Shown here: one piece after another, positions 33,874 to 46,845 of the stretch
Position numbering within the stretch: the first letter of the stretch is position 1
Layout of the letters: every line of letters starts with the position of its first letter
From: Melampsora larici-populina 98AG31
Taxonomy: Eukaryota; Basidiomycota; Pucciniomycetes; Pucciniales; Melampsoraceae
DNA length: 64,000 bases
Direction of reading: 5' to 3'
Assembly: GCF_000204055.1 (NCBI RefSeq)
Contig: NW_006768799.1
Coordinates: forward strand, 197,040-261,039
The notes under the pieces: model-generated
What the model was told of the DNA's origin: nothing
The model's input: the letters and a program-made list of their open reading frames with translations, nothing else
Databases searched by the model: none
Translations under genes and position numbers: made by a program

Positions 33874-36800
33874 GAGTGCTAGTGGTGCCTCCCTCGAGCG
33901 GTATTAACTTAACAGAAGAATGTAGTGACATAAATTTGCTTGAAATGAAAGATACCCAAATTATCAATCTTGTTACTATTTTTGATGTTAAGAGTGCCAC
34001 ACCCTTTGCTGCGAGAGCCTTGGTAGACAGTGGAGCTACCCATGAAGCGATGAGCGAGCGTTTCATTCTCACTCACAAACTGAACACTGAACCCCTACCT
34101 CAAACCAGAAGCGTAACTGGGTTCAGTGGTCACGAATCAAGAATAACTCACATTGTTGACCTTCATGTGAACAAACTGGATTCAACACCAACAACCTTCA
34201 TAGTCACGGAGCTACAAGACAAATATGATATTATTTTAGGAATGCCATGGATTAAACAAAATTGTCATCTCATTGACTGGAAGAATGGCAAGTTCAAGAA
34301 GGATACATCAATCATTGCAGCTGTTGATTTGGTTTTGTCAAGTCCAAAAGAAGCCTTGAGCAACCTATTTAAGGAGCCCATGAGGCAAGTTAGGAAACTT
34401 GACGAGGGGGTGGAGTGTAAGAACTCATTGACACCCCCGCAATGTGTGTATAATTTCACTCCTGATTCCACAGAAAAAGAAGCAGCTGGCAAGCCAGCAC
34501 ATCCCTTAGAAAGCTTTACAGATACGACTAACGAAGACAAAACCAAAATGATTACTACTGAAGAAGGATCCAAACTGACCAAGACCAATGCGCAAGAACC
34601 CAAAACAATCACCAGTGAAGACTCATCCAAATCTGCAGCTGTTGATAGTACAGCTTTGTCAGTGCTGAAAAAACCCACGAAGGACAACCTGGAGTTGAAG
34701 CCCGAGAGGCACGCTAAGCAACATGACAAGGGGGTTGAATTTATTGGAAATTCACTAAAACCCCCGCAGAGTACGTGTATTAATCTATCAAGCCCAAATG
34801 TACCCAAATATGCTGGCAAGCGTTCTCTTTTTCCAAAACAGAACTCTTTACTCCGACTCCGAACAGGACTTCCAAGGCTGAATCTAATAATGAAGAAACT
34901 ACAAGAATCACGACGCCCAGCTGCAGCAATGATTGATGCGGCGAAAACATCTTGGAATGTTTCAGCAAAGCTTGCTGCTGACCAAGTCAAGGACTCACCT
35001 GCAAAAAGTGCCGCCGAACTCGTACCGGCATACTATCATGCCTACCTGCCCATGTTTGAAAAAGACAACTAAGAATACAAGAAGTGTTCGTAGAAAGGAA
35101 ATGAGAACATGCTTAGAGTCTTCAGAGTGAAGCTCAGCATGATGGTCTGAATACTTATGGCCACTAAGTGTCGAGTACGATTCGAGATACAAGTGTTGTA
35201 TCAACAGGACTGAAAAATGGAACAATCCGACGTACGACTTCTCCTTGGGCGGCGCCTGTCTTATTCACGGGCAAAAAAGATGGTAATCTACGACCATGCT
35301 TTGACTATAGGAAACTCAATGCTGTTACTGTCAAAAATAGATATCCTCTCCCGTTCACTATGGAACTTATTGATAGTCTACTGAATGCGGATGAGTTCAC
35401 CAGCCTTGATATGCGGAATGGCTACAACAACCTTTGAGTACGAGAAGGTGATGAAGCAAAGTTGGCATTTATATGCAAAGAGGGACAATTTGAGCCTTTA
35501 ACAATGCCCTTTGACCCAACTGGAGCACCTGGATTCTTTCAGTACTTTATTCAAGATATTCTGAAAGGACACATAGGACGTGATGTAGCAGCATATCAAG
35601 ATGATATTCTCATTTATACTGGGCCTGGAGTTGATCATAAAGCAGTAGTAAAAGAAGTGTTAGATATTCTAAAAGGTCAAAATGTGTGGCTGAAGCCTGA
35701 AAAATGCAAATTTTCACAAGAGGAAATATCATATCTGGGGCTAATTATCTCAAGAAATCAAATCAAGATGGATGAAAGCAAGGTCAAGGCAGTTAAAGCT
35801 TGGCCAACGCCAAAGAATCTCTCTGAAACTCAAACATTCCTTGGATTTGCCAACTTTTATCGTAGATTCATAGACCATTTCTCGAAAATAGCACGTCCTT
35901 TACACGAATTATCATAAAAAGATGTTGTATTTGAATGGACTGATGAGCGGAATAGGGCATTCAAAAAGTTAAAGACGGCATTTACGACGGCCCCGGTATT
36001 GAAAATTGCAGATCCATACAAGCCATTTGTCTTGGAATGCAACTGCTCCAATTTTGCGCTTGGTGCAGTGCTTTCTCAAGTTTCCAACAACGACAATAAA
36101 TTACATCCAATTGCATACCTGTCAAGATCTTTGATTCAAGCTGAAAGGAATTACAAAGTATTTGACAAAGAACTTCTAGCGGTAATAGCCTCCTTCAAGG
36201 AGTGGAGACAGTACCTTGAAGGAAATCCGAACCGACTCAATGTCATTGTGTATAGTGATCACAAGAATTTGCAGTCCCTTATGACAACTAAGGAACTAAC
36301 AAGGAGGCAGGCGCGTTGGGCAGAAATTCTCGGAAGCTTTGACTTTGAGATACGCTTCAGGCCCGGACGGCAGTCGACTAAACCGGATGCACTCTCACGG
36401 CGACCTGATCTAGTTCCTGCGGAAGGCACGAAACTCACGTTCGGCAGGCTTTTGAAACCTGAAAACCTACCTAGTGATGCGTTTATTGATGCATTGGAAG
36501 TAGCTGATATGTGGTTCGAAGAAGAGATAATGGGAGACATTGAAGCGCATGAAATTGATGAAGATGAACAAGATGAACATCAACCATTCATGACAGACAG
36601 TGAAATTCTGAAATTAATTAAAGAAAAAAGCACAACCGATCAAAAGCTCAGTGACTTAATAACTTTATGCGGAGAACTACCAAATTCAAAACACCTCAAG
36701 GATTATCAAGAAATCAATGGAGTATTGTATTTCAAGAACAAAGCAGTTGTTCCGCAAGATACTGACCTGAAGCTGAATATCTTAAGATCACGGCATGACA

Positions 36801-38077
36801 GCAAACTTGCGGGCCATCCGGGGCGAATGAGGACTCTGGCTCTAGTCAAACGATCCTACCACTGGTCTTCCATGAAGGCGTTTATAAATAACTATGTTGA
36901 CGGATGTGGGTCTTGCCAAAGAGTGAAATCGAGAACTGACAAACCCTTTGGAAGTCTGCAGCCGTTGCCAGTACCAGAAGGACCTTGGCTTGATGTTTAC
37001 TATGACTTAATCACGGATCTTCCGGAGTCTGGAGGGTATGACAGCATATTGACAGTAGTTGATTGACTAACAAAGATGGCTCATTTTATCACATGTAAGA
37101 AGAGCATGACATCAGATGAACTTGCAGATTTGATGATTAAGGAAGTCTGGAGGCTGCACGGAACACCCAGAACAATGACTTCCGATAGAGGCAATGTCTT
37201 TATTTCACATATTACAAACGACTTTCACAAGCACCTAGGCATCAAAACCCAGTCATCGACGGCCTACCACCCTCAGACGGATGGCCAGTTGGAAATCACA
37301 AATAAGGCTGTTGAATTATACATAAGACATTTCACTTCATACAAGCAGGACGACTGGCTGACATTATTACCATTTGCTGAATTTTCATATAACAACAGTG
37401 AACATTCTGCGATAGGAGTATCACCATTTAAAGCGAATTATGGATTCAATGTCAATTTTACTGATGTACCATTGAGTGATCCATGCCTATCTTCAGTAGG
37501 ACAGCGAATGTATCAGATCAAGAATGTTCAACTTGAATTGAAAGATGCAATGGTAATAAGTCAAGAACTCATGAAGAGACAACATGATGTCAAAGCAAGA
37601 AGAACTCCTGATTGGAAGAACGGCAAAAAAGTCTGGTTGAACAACAAGCATTTATCAACTACAAGACCAACAGCTAAGTTCGGGCACCGTTGGGTTGGAC
37701 CATTTGCAATCTCTAAACGGATATCAAAAAATGCTTACAAAATTCTCTTACCCAAGTCTATGAGCAGAGTTCACCCGGTATTCCACGTCAACCTGTTACA
37801 AAAATTCGAGGAAAGCAAGATACTGGGACAACACAAAACTCCTCCGCCACCCATTATAATGAATGATGAAGACGAGTACAAGATTAACATGGTGTTAGAT
37901 AAAAGAAGAAAAGGAAAAAAGGTTGAGTACTTAATCAATTGGAAGGGGTATGGAGCGGAACATGATTCATGGGAACCGGAGGAAGGCCTCAAGAATGCAA
38001 AACAAGTAGTAGATGATTTTAACAAGAAGTATCCTGAGGCTGAATTTAGATATAAAAGGACAAGGAGAAAGCAGTGA
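33870..38077 (+). pseudogene. pol: pol of Ty3/gypsy element 1 (decayed)
   Basis: Overlaps the end of gag in the -1 frame. Domain order: aspartic protease (ALVDSGATHEA, LGMPWI); reverse transcriptase (RTTSPWAAPVLFTGKKDG; catalytic YQDD); RNase H; integrase zinc-binding region (AGHPGRMRTLALVKRSYHW ... CGSCQRVK) and core (TSDRGNVF, YHPQTDGQ); and chromodomain (EYLINWKGYGAEHDSWEPE). Stops at 35070-35072, 35435-35437, 35915-35917 and 37064-37066, and loss of frame at 35073-35167, inactivate it. Two stops sit where arginine CGA is expected. Confidence 0.92.
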
Positions 38078-38154
38078 GGGTAAGGCTTTTTCCCCACGGG
38101 GTTTTTTAATGCCACCCGTGGAAAGATGCTGGCCTGCAAGGGGAGGTCAAGACA

Positions 38155-38169
38155 TAAAAGGGGGGATGG
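38155..38169 (+). promoter_or_regulatory. polypurine tract of element 1
   Basis: AAAAAGGGGGGATGG-type purine run directly before the 3' LTR, the usual primer for plus-strand DNA in LTR elements. Confidence 0.8.
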
Positions 38170-38313
38170 TGTTATGACCTGTCACACATGTTACATATAG
38201 GTCTTAGCATACTTGTCTCGTGTCCCATATATTGCCTCTACTCACTTAGCAATCTATTACATTCACGAGACCACCCTTGCTGTTCTCCTTGCATCTCTCT
38301 CGAAGCTACAACA
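38170..38313 (+). repeat. 3' LTR
   Basis: 144 bp, 6 differences from the 5' LTR. Confidence 0.95.
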
Positions 38314-39263
38314 GTGTGTGTGTAGTCAGTAATTGTTTACCAATTGCAACAATGCTCTAATGTGCATTAAGAGTGAAATTTTGCCAAGCCATGTACCTAA
38401 TCTGATTAAAGAGGCGGTAATGGTATGAGCCTATGTTGAGGATTTGGGGATTTGATACTACCTCCTAGTTGCTTAAAAGTTACCACTTGTCCCCCAATTT
38501 TAGGAAGGAGGTGGGGATTTGTAAGTTAGTTGGGTTTACTGGAACATGATAAGCCATGTGGAAATTGCAGACCTAGCTTGATAGACCTCTGATCCCCATT
38601 CTATGACTGTCTATCTTGATCTAGTTCCTGTAAATAAGAATGAGAGTGAATGAAACTTTTACAGCCAATTTCAGAATGAATGATTGTTTTGAAAAGGGCA
38701 TCATATTGCAAAATCTGATTTTGTTTTTGATTGAGTTTTTTCTCTGCTGAATTTGAGAATATAGAGAATCCAAAACTTGTAAAAACACTTATTGGTTGGT
38801 TTTGACCACTGCAGCAATGACTTTTCTTAAAAAAAAGTGGTCAATCATTCTCAGATCAGCTGTAGTCTTGAGAACAAAATCTGCTGAAAGTGGATTATAA
38901 GCATTTGGAGTGTCTAGCGTATCTTCACTTTTGAAGCAACTTTCAGCTTGGATGATGTTGGGCCTCGAGTCAGGGCTTTTATCCAGGTCAGGTCTGTGGC
39001 ATTGGCAGGCTACGACCGGGTCTATCCTCGGGCACACCTGGCTGATCAAGAGGACTGATCACAGGACCGGATGATACGACGCGTGAGACTTTGAGCCATC
39101 AGAACGCAATTCAATAACGTAAAATCAAGAAGGACCCGTTGACTTATTTCAAAACTTCAATGGAAATTTATCAAAAAAACCGTCTCTATCAAATGTGGAT
39201 CCAACACGGTCTAGTGGTCTCAAGAAACCTCAAGCAAACAATATCATCAACATATTCTTCATA
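38314..39263. other. intergenic, upstream of SAP/F-box gene
   Basis: AT-rich DNA without a gene. A GC-richer stretch near 38970-39060 (CGGGTCTATCCTCGGGC) may be an element relic. The bases just before 39264 contain the leader of the next gene. Confidence 0.4.
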
Positions 39264-41346
39264 ATGAATGTACCAACAAGTTCATATCAACTTTTACCAC
39301 AAACCGAAAAAATCGAAGCATCAACTACGATCACGCTGCCTACCTATTTGTTAACATCGCCAGAGCTCAGAGAGATATGCAGGAGGTTAAGAGTAGATCG
39401 AAGTGGTTCGAGAATAGCTTGTCTTATTCGAATTGATGCAAAAATGGTCGAATTAAGAGAAATTGGTGAATATCTTCATGATTAAAGAGATATTTCCACC
39501 TTTCATTGTCATTTGAGCATCCTTGAAACTGACTTGAATGCTTAATTGATTTGGTTTCCATTCTTGATCGCATCAACAGAACAGATGACCCAGAAATACA
39601 ACCAATGCTATTGCGATACATGTTATCATTTAAGATATTTAACTGAATGTTCCTATTTAGCATCTATGCCGATGGAAATCAAAGAAATCATTGCTTATTG
39701 GGTTCATCATCTACCTCCAAATCAAACACAAGATACCTTCGATGAGAGTGATAGCGATGATGAAGGTTAGTCTCATTCGATTTCTAGTAGATACATTACA
39801 TGTTATTCTGGAACAAGTTTTCGAAACCCAGGTAACAGTCAGTATGTATAAGGTTTCATTGAACAATCTCTTCGTTGTATCCCACTCATTGTCATCCTCA
39901 TGATTGTATTGACTACTTTTTGAAATGCTCAAATTCATCGCCTTTCCTGCGTGTTCCATGAAGATCATCGTATTGGTCAATTATACACTACTGACAATAT
40001 TCTCAACCTTTTAAAGGTCTTCCCTTGGATGATATTCGATCTCTAGCATCAGTCAATCGTTCATTTTATCAAGTTTGTCGACCTTATCTCTTTGAGGTAA
40101 GTAAACCAACTAATTTCACAGATTTTAATGATTGCGAGTGATCAAACAATTGACCTTGCACACTCTTTCTCAGCGGCTTAACTTCTTAGGTGTTGTACTC
40201 AGGGACGTAAAATTTGCACAACGAGAGATCGTGCCCAGGCACTTCCACTATGTAAAGAAGATTTGGTGGAGAATATCATTTACAGAGTTATCTGTGCACG
40301 AAGAATTGTGCGAAAGTATGAAGGATGAATCTTGGCAATCGCTTTGGGATCCAGAGGATCGATCTGAACTTTTACTTAAAATCTTATTAGCCTGTCCTAG
40401 AATTACTGATCTTGATATCGATATTGATATACCAATGGATCCCACAACCGATATCAAGCGTTCATCAAGGCGAAGATCTAATGGACGTGACATGCTGCAC
40501 AAGTTCATGACACCAGTCTCTCAACTCACCTCACTTACTCATCTTTCACTTACAGTTCCTTGTCGTCAAAAAGCTTTCAGTGAAGATTCCTTAGTGAGGA
40601 TTATCGTTAACCTTTACCAACTTCAAAGTTTTACTTGTACAAATATCGATGCCGCTCATCGATATGTCATATACGGTTCCGAACCTCCTCCATCACCACT
40701 TGGAGCTCAACTCGCTGGTCTTTCTCACCTAACCCGGTTGGTTTTAAAGGATGTTCGTTGCTTTAATGATAGTTGGGCGCAGTTAAATTGGCGTAGCCCA
40801 CTTAAAGAACTCGCATTGATAAATTGTTCTGAAATCACCGTATCACTCTTTCATGCCTTTACCAAACTTTTTGCCTCTACATTAGTCGAACTTGAAACAT
40901 ACAAGGTACCATCCGAACCAACTTGGGCAGCACATCCAGAATTACAAGAAGCATTGGGTGGACTATCACAATTTGAATTACCTAGACTAATCAGTTTGAA
41001 AACATCTCAACATTTATCAATCAATTTTATAAGAGCATTTTATACATCAAGAAACCTTACCAAACTTTCTTTAGATAAAGTCACCTATGTGAAATATGAC
41101 GACTTGGTGAAGTTAATAGAGGATCAAATTTGGTCTAATCTCCAAGAATTTGAGATCACACACCGAACAACATCTAGGGATCTACCTTCGGGTCAAATTA
41201 AGGAATTGAAGTTGATGTGTCAAAGAAATGGAATCCAGATGAATGACACTCATTGCTATGAAGAATACGAACATCCTGAACCGCAAGAGGAAGATAGTAT
41301 GGATGAGTCAGAAGAAGAATATGGAGGATTGTATTGGGAAATGTAG
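39264..41346 (+). CDS. SAP + F-box + LRR-like protein (paralogue A)
   Basis: Exons 39264-39465, 39580-39765, 40017-40096 and 40174-41346 (phases 1, 1, 0) give 546 residues. Exon 1 holds a SAP motif (LTSPELREICRRLRVDR). Exons 2-3 hold an F-box (MPMEIKEIIAYWVHHLP, then LPLDDIRSLASVNRSFYQ). Exon 4 holds LRR-like repeats (LTSLTHLSLTVP, LSHLTRLVLKDVRCF) and an acidic tail. F-box proteins link substrates to the SCF ubiquitin ligase; a SAP motif would point to a nuclear or chromatin target (inference). Exon sizes 1 and 3 and all phases match the neighbour at 43259, so they are tandem duplicates. The intron after exon 2 (251 bp) is longer than the others and could hide another small exon. Confidence 0.8.
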
Positions 41347-41672
41347 CAAACTTGAAAAGACTTTTGTTATTTTAGAAGACGCGAAATAAGTTGAGATATC
41401 ATGATTTCTCCCTCCGCTCAACTCAATCTGTTCAATAAGTACATATCTTGTTGTCTCAAGTCTTAATTGTGGAAGCCATAATTTGGGCATGTATAGGCAT
41501 GGTGTTGTATGTAGTATCCAAAAGATTGATTGTTTTGTTTTGCTTGAAATTTCACCAATGGATTCATCATGATTTTGCAGTGGTTGAGCCCAACATTGTT
41601 GAGGTGAAGATTGAGATACTTCAAGAAGCAAGTCAATTGTTGCTGTAAAAAGCTCTATTATATCATTACTTA
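41347..41672. other. 3' flank of paralogue A
   Basis: AT-rich, no gene or repeat recognised before the Harbinger-like element. Confidence 0.5.
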
Positions 41673-43042
41673 GGCCCCGTTTGGTTGCAATTATTTTACT
41701 GTGGTATTCGGACCATCGCAGTAAAATAATCGCAAATCAAATTTGGGCGTTTGGTAGCCCAAATTTAGAGATTATCGTACCACATTATTTGGTCGATAAT
41801 AGGGGGTTTCAAGTCAGAAATATTTTGTGAAACTTTTTAAAAAACGGACAAGTTTCTTAAATTTTGCGGTGGGACTTTTTTCTGCAAATATACGGTCAAC
41901 ACCATTCGGGACACCTAAAAAGGTGTCCCGATTTTTTTAAATTTACGGTTATTTTGCAACATCGGACAACTTGTTGGACTGTAAAATACCGTAAATTTAT
42001 TGACTTGAAACCCCCTAATCTCACAATCTCAAGGTAAAAGTACAAACTCCTTTTTGCCAATTATTTTCAATTACCTCCGATTATTTCCGTACGTGAGCAG
42101 GGGACTTGTCATATTTCGACCTCTTCCCAGTAATACAATCAAGGAAATCATTTTATCAACATCATCACCACATCGATCTCGTTACTTCATCGATCACTCC
42201 ACCTGGTGAATCATCAAAATCATCACCTTTTGATATCATCACTTCAACAATATCATCGTGTCTTTAAATCGTTGTTTGTTAATTTCAAGTTATCAACATC
42301 ATCACTCTTTTTAACCCAACAAGTAAAGGGAGTGAAACTTGAATGATGCAAATAATGAGAATAATGAGGATAACGAGGATAACGAGATTGATGAGAAATA
42401 TGAAAACATTGTGGATCGAGCTCGATTCAAGAATGATAAAGTAGAAATAAAATGTAATTACATGAAACTTTCAATGATCTAATGACCCGTTTTAATGAAA
42501 GCCGAGATAGATAAATTGACTGAGTAAACAAGAGATTTGATGAACCTGATTGATGAAGAATCAATAATGAGAATTTTAAAGAGTTGAATAAAAAATTGTT
42601 AGTTGTCACAAGCGCTGTAATTTGGCTTTGGTTGTGAGTTGCCAAACGATGATTCTTAAAAACCACCGTTTATTTTCGTACTCCGATTAAATTGTGAGTT
42701 GGAACCTTTCCTGCATTATTTGCTCATTTCCTGTGGTACACTTAGGGTGTTCAAACCTGTGCAAGAAATGTGCAAGACCGACGTGCAAGATCCGTGCAAG
42801 ATCCGTGCAAGATTTTTTGCACTAATCTTGCACAGTAATTTTTTTGACAACCCGAGTTATTGTGTTCCAAACCGTGCAAAAACCGTGCGAGACCGACTCT
42901 TGCAAGTTTTGTGCAAGATCCGTGCAAGTTCTATTCATATCTTGCACAGAACTTGCACAAAACTTGCATGAATTGATTTTGAGGTTTGAACACCCTAACT
43001 TTTACTGTAGTACACCAAAATCAATCGCAACCAAACGGGGCC
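41673..43042. mobile_element. Harbinger-like non-autonomous element, TTA target duplication
   Basis: Inverted ends GGCCCCGTTTGGTTGCAATT (left) and GGCCCCGTTTGGTTGCGATT (right, reversed). Flanked by TTA at 41670-41672 and 43043-43045. Terminus and 3-bp target fit PIF/Harbinger. Length is 1370 bp including a nested miniature element; no transposase is encoded. It lies between the two SAP/F-box paralogues. Confidence 0.82.
42745..42995. mobile_element. nested TA-target miniature element (TGCAAG family)
   Basis: 251 bp, flanked by TA (42743-42744, 42996-42997). TIRs start GGGTGTTCAAACCT. The interior is dense in GTGCAAGATCC / CTTGCACA words, as in the copy at 22120-22372. It is inserted within the Harbinger-like element. 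Confidence 0.8.
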
Positions 43043-43258
43043 TTAATTTTAAATGAAATATCTGGATTGCCACCCATGCTAGGGCTGCAAAAGTATCCTC
43101 AGCCCTAGATTGGGTGATTTTTGGCCGGACCCCCGGACTTACGAGTCCGCCCCAAAATATCCAGGCGGATATCGGGGTCGGAGCTCACATTGTTTTCGCA
43201 TCTTTCCATGGATTGATGATTTCTTGTGTTGTGACTGCATACAATTAGGAAATCAAGC

Positions 43259-45348
43259 ATGACGAACCAACCAACAAGTTCATCTCAACTTACTGAGAAC
43301 AAGCAATCCGATGAAGACACCACGATCAATCTACCTACCTCTTTACTCACAGAAACGAGCCTCAGAGAGATATGTAAAACATTAAGATTAGATCAAACTG
43401 GTTCGAGGGTAGCTTGTCTCGATCGAATCAAATCAAAGTTGAAAGAATCTAATGGGCATGGTAAATGACTACCTGTTTAGAAGATATCAAGACCTCGATG
43501 TCATACAAGTTGGTGAAACTAACCTAAGTCTCGATTGATTTGATTTCATGGGGAAACACATTGACAGACAACAAGACGAAGAAATCAAAACAATGTGATT
43601 TGAGCGAGACAATTGGATCTTCTAGACATTCATCACTATCATCTATGCCAATCGAAATCAAAGCAATTATAGTTTATTGGGTTTATCATCTTCCCTCAAG
43701 TCATGAAAAATATCAACCCCGAAATACTCTGATCATTCATTCCAGTCATGTTCATGAATGGGTGTCAAATTCGACCACAGCAGATTATCTTCCACGCCCT
43801 CGTCGAAAAAGGTTCCAAAAACAAGGTGACAGTTAGTATCAGGTTTCTCTAAACGTCTGATGATGAACAACCTGTATATTGTCCTCATGATCGAGTCAAC
43901 TCGTCTCTCCTGAAGCATCAAAATCATTGGCTTTCCTAGTTGCGCAACGAATATCATAGGATTGTATAATTATGTACTACTGACAATAGCGCATTATTCC
44001 TACTGTTCCAAAGGTCTTCCTTTGAAAGATATTCGATCTCTCGCATCAATCGATCGTTCATTTTATCAAATTTGCCGACCTTATCTCTACGAAGTATGTG
44101 AACATTCCAATATCCACCATTCCTGAGATCACAATAATTGTGACTGATCGAATGATTGATCTGAACCCGCTTCTTCAGTGGCTTAATTTCTTAGGTGGTG
44201 ATATGAGGATCATAGCATTGGCATATCAAGACATCATTCCAAGACACGCCCAATATGTAAAGAAGATCTGGTGGAGAATCTCCTTTTCAGAGATGTGTTC
44301 ATACGAAGATAAAATGTGCAAAGACATTCAGGAAGAGGATTGGCAATCAACATGGGATCCGATACGAAGATCTCAACTCTTACTTGATATCTTACTTGCT
44401 TGCCCTCGAATCACCAATCTTGATATCGATATCGATATGCCAGAGGATCTCTCACCCATCGTCAATTCTCCATCAAACTCACCTACTGATGGACATGAGA
44501 TGATGTACAAGTTTATCAAGCCTATCTCTCAACTCACCTCACTTACTCATCTTTCACTCACTGTGCCTATCGGCCAAGAAAGTTTCAGTGAAGATTCCTT
44601 AGTGGAGATTATTTCTGAACTCTCCCAGCTTCAAAGCTTTGCTTGTTCAAATATTGATTCCACTCGATCTGAGACTACACGGGATTCCGATCACCAATCT
44701 TGTCAATCACCACTTGGAGTTCATCTCGCTTCCCTTTCTCATCTCACCCGACTGTCCTTGAGAGATGTACGCTGTTTTGATGCTCGTTGGAATCAATTAA
44801 AGTGGCATAGCTCACTTGAAGAACTCACTATGATAGAATGCCATCGAGTTACCGTATCAGAATTTCACGCCTTCACCAAACTTTTCGCCTCTACTTTAGT
44901 CAAACTTGAAACAAAGAACGTACCATGGGACCCAACCTGGTTCATGAATCCACATATACTAGATCCCTCGGGTCAACTATTGCAATTCGAATTACCTAAA
45001 CTTCACACTTTGAAAACATCTATTTATTTACCAATCGAATTCTTGAGAATCTTTCAAGCATCAACCAATCTTTCAACTCTGTTATTAGATACAACTCCTT
45101 TGTTAGGAAGTCAAGATTTACTTGGATTGATTGCTGATAACGTTTGGCCTAATCTTCAACGATTTGAAATTACACATCGCACCGCTGCAGCTGCAACGCC
45201 CTTCCTCTCTTGGACTGATATCAAGAACTTGGAGATCTTATGTCAAGGACGTGAAATTGAGATGAATTTCAATTCTGAGTATGACTATGACTATGATGAG
45301 GAGATGTGGCGACAACAGGAGGAGGAGGAACTGAACGAGACAGATTAA
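43259..45348 (+). CDS. SAP + F-box + LRR-like protein (paralogue B)
   Basis: Exons 43259-43460, 43568-43825, 44014-44093 and 44179-45348 (phases 1, 1, 0) give 569 residues. SAP motif LLTETSLREICKTLRLDQ; F-box MPIEIKAIIVYWVYHLP with LPLKDIRSLASIDRSFYQ; LRR-like C-terminus (LTSLTHLSLTVP, LSHLTRLSLRDVRCF) and acidic tail. Exons 1 (202 nt) and 3 (80 nt) match paralogue A in length. The second exon is longer and carries a basic segment (RPRRKRFQKQG) that A lacks. Likely an SCF adaptor; substrate unknown. Confidence 0.82.
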
Positions 45349-46845
45349 GAGGATCACGACCAAGTAGGGCACTTGGAAATGTCACAAGATTGAGAAGAAC
45401 TCGGTGATTCAGAAGATGGGGATTAGCTTGTGATGTCTTAATTTGTACCTCTACTTAACTAAATATTCGAGATGAGCTGATCTTGGGCTTCTCAATTCAG
45501 TTCACCTTGTGGTACAGATGTCAACTTGCAAAATGATTCACATATCTAACCCAACAAAGTCCCCCTTGGTGAGTGAGCCCGCAAGAGATGGACTTATGGT
45601 TTATCCATGAAATTTGGTGTGTGAGCAAGAAACTTTTGGCTGGGGAGTTTTTCAACCTGCCATAACTTCTCACCCTTCAAATAAACAGTCAATTGGCTAA
45701 AGAAGGTTGATGTGTGCCTGCTCAACCTACATACATTCATGTATCTAACTGCGTATTTGATGCAATGATTGCAGAGCAATGAAAGGCTGAAGTTTGCAAA
45801 AAAAAACCAAGAAAGCTTGCTGTGCCACCCACCCAGTGTTTTGACATGTAGAGGAGAGCACAGGCAACTATTCCTATCTACTCACACAAAAGTTGCTCTT
45901 GGTATGTGGAGTAGAAAAAATGAAGATAAGATTGTAGGAAGGGCCATACTGATATCAGGCACTGCTCTGGTTTTTTGGCACATCAAAACCCAACCCAGGA
46001 TAGTTTGATTAATGATGTTCAAGCCCTACTCATATTCACAGCAGGAAACCACAAAAATATTGAGAAGCTTACATTTGAGACCCCTCTGGCTTCTGTTGGG
46101 TTGTGCTGTTGAGCCTTATGTAATAGAAATCATTGACTTGGCCATGACCCTGACATGCAAAGTGCGCCAAAGAGTAGCACATGTGCTTGAGGTCTACCAG
46201 CTGGATAACCTGACAGGCTGGCAACAGGCTCCTGGCCCAATCTCACCCTTTGTCGAAGAGTCCTTAAGTGATTCTCATACCTAGTAGTCTTTGTTTGGAC
46301 TCTTCCTTAAGAGTGTGTTTTCCTTTGATGTCAATATTAAAAAATGGTAAGCACTCAGCCCTTGGTCTTCAAAACTTGCGCCAAAGACAACTTGTGGGTA
46401 CCTATTGCGGAAATAATGAAATCATCAAAGTTGTAACCATCTAAACTCAACAGGCCTTAGATCAGTCATATAACACAGATGAAAATGTTGGATAATCTTG
46501 GGAAGAAAATGAGAAAATTGATAATTTAAAGACTTGATGAAGTCATTCAGACAAATCAATTATCATAGTGATATAAATGTTTGCCAACCTAATTCAATTT
46601 AAGTACACACCCTTTAAATCTAAAATCAGAAAGACATACATTCCTGATTTCCAGTGGCTTCTATGTGATATGTCTCCAAAAATCAAATCAAATGTGGTGT
46701 GACTTTGAGGATTGAAATACCTTCAACAATGGAAAGACGCCAAAACTGTTGATAATCTAAAACAATATATACACCTTCAACCTATCAAGACCTTATAAAT
46801 CCAATCAATCATATTGAAAAACAAAATGGAACGCAAAAAACCCAA
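45349..46845. other. intergenic, no gene seen
   Basis: Downstream of paralogue B and of the convergent ARH1 gene. Short ORFs only; no recognisable repeat or RNA gene. Confidence 0.5.

Larger units (their letters stand above)
31380..38313 (+). mobile_element. Ty3/gypsy LTR retrotransposon (chromovirus), decayed
   Basis: Two 144-bp LTRs (31380-31523, 38170-38313) start TGTTATGACCTGTCAC and end GCTACAACA. The element is flanked by the 5-bp duplication GTGTG (31375-31379, 38314-38318). Between them, in plus orientation, are gag with a zinc knuckle, protease, reverse transcriptase, RNase H, integrase and a C-terminal chromodomain, which together define a chromovirus. The LTRs differ at 6 of 144 positions and the genes hold frameshifts and stops, so this copy is dead. 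An 888-bp CACTG element sits in gag. Confidence 0.95.

Noticed and set aside
34265..34990. 241-codon minus-strand ORF inside the first retrotransposon
   Set aside because: Antisense shadow of the protease/linker part of pol; the plus strand matches the sister element.
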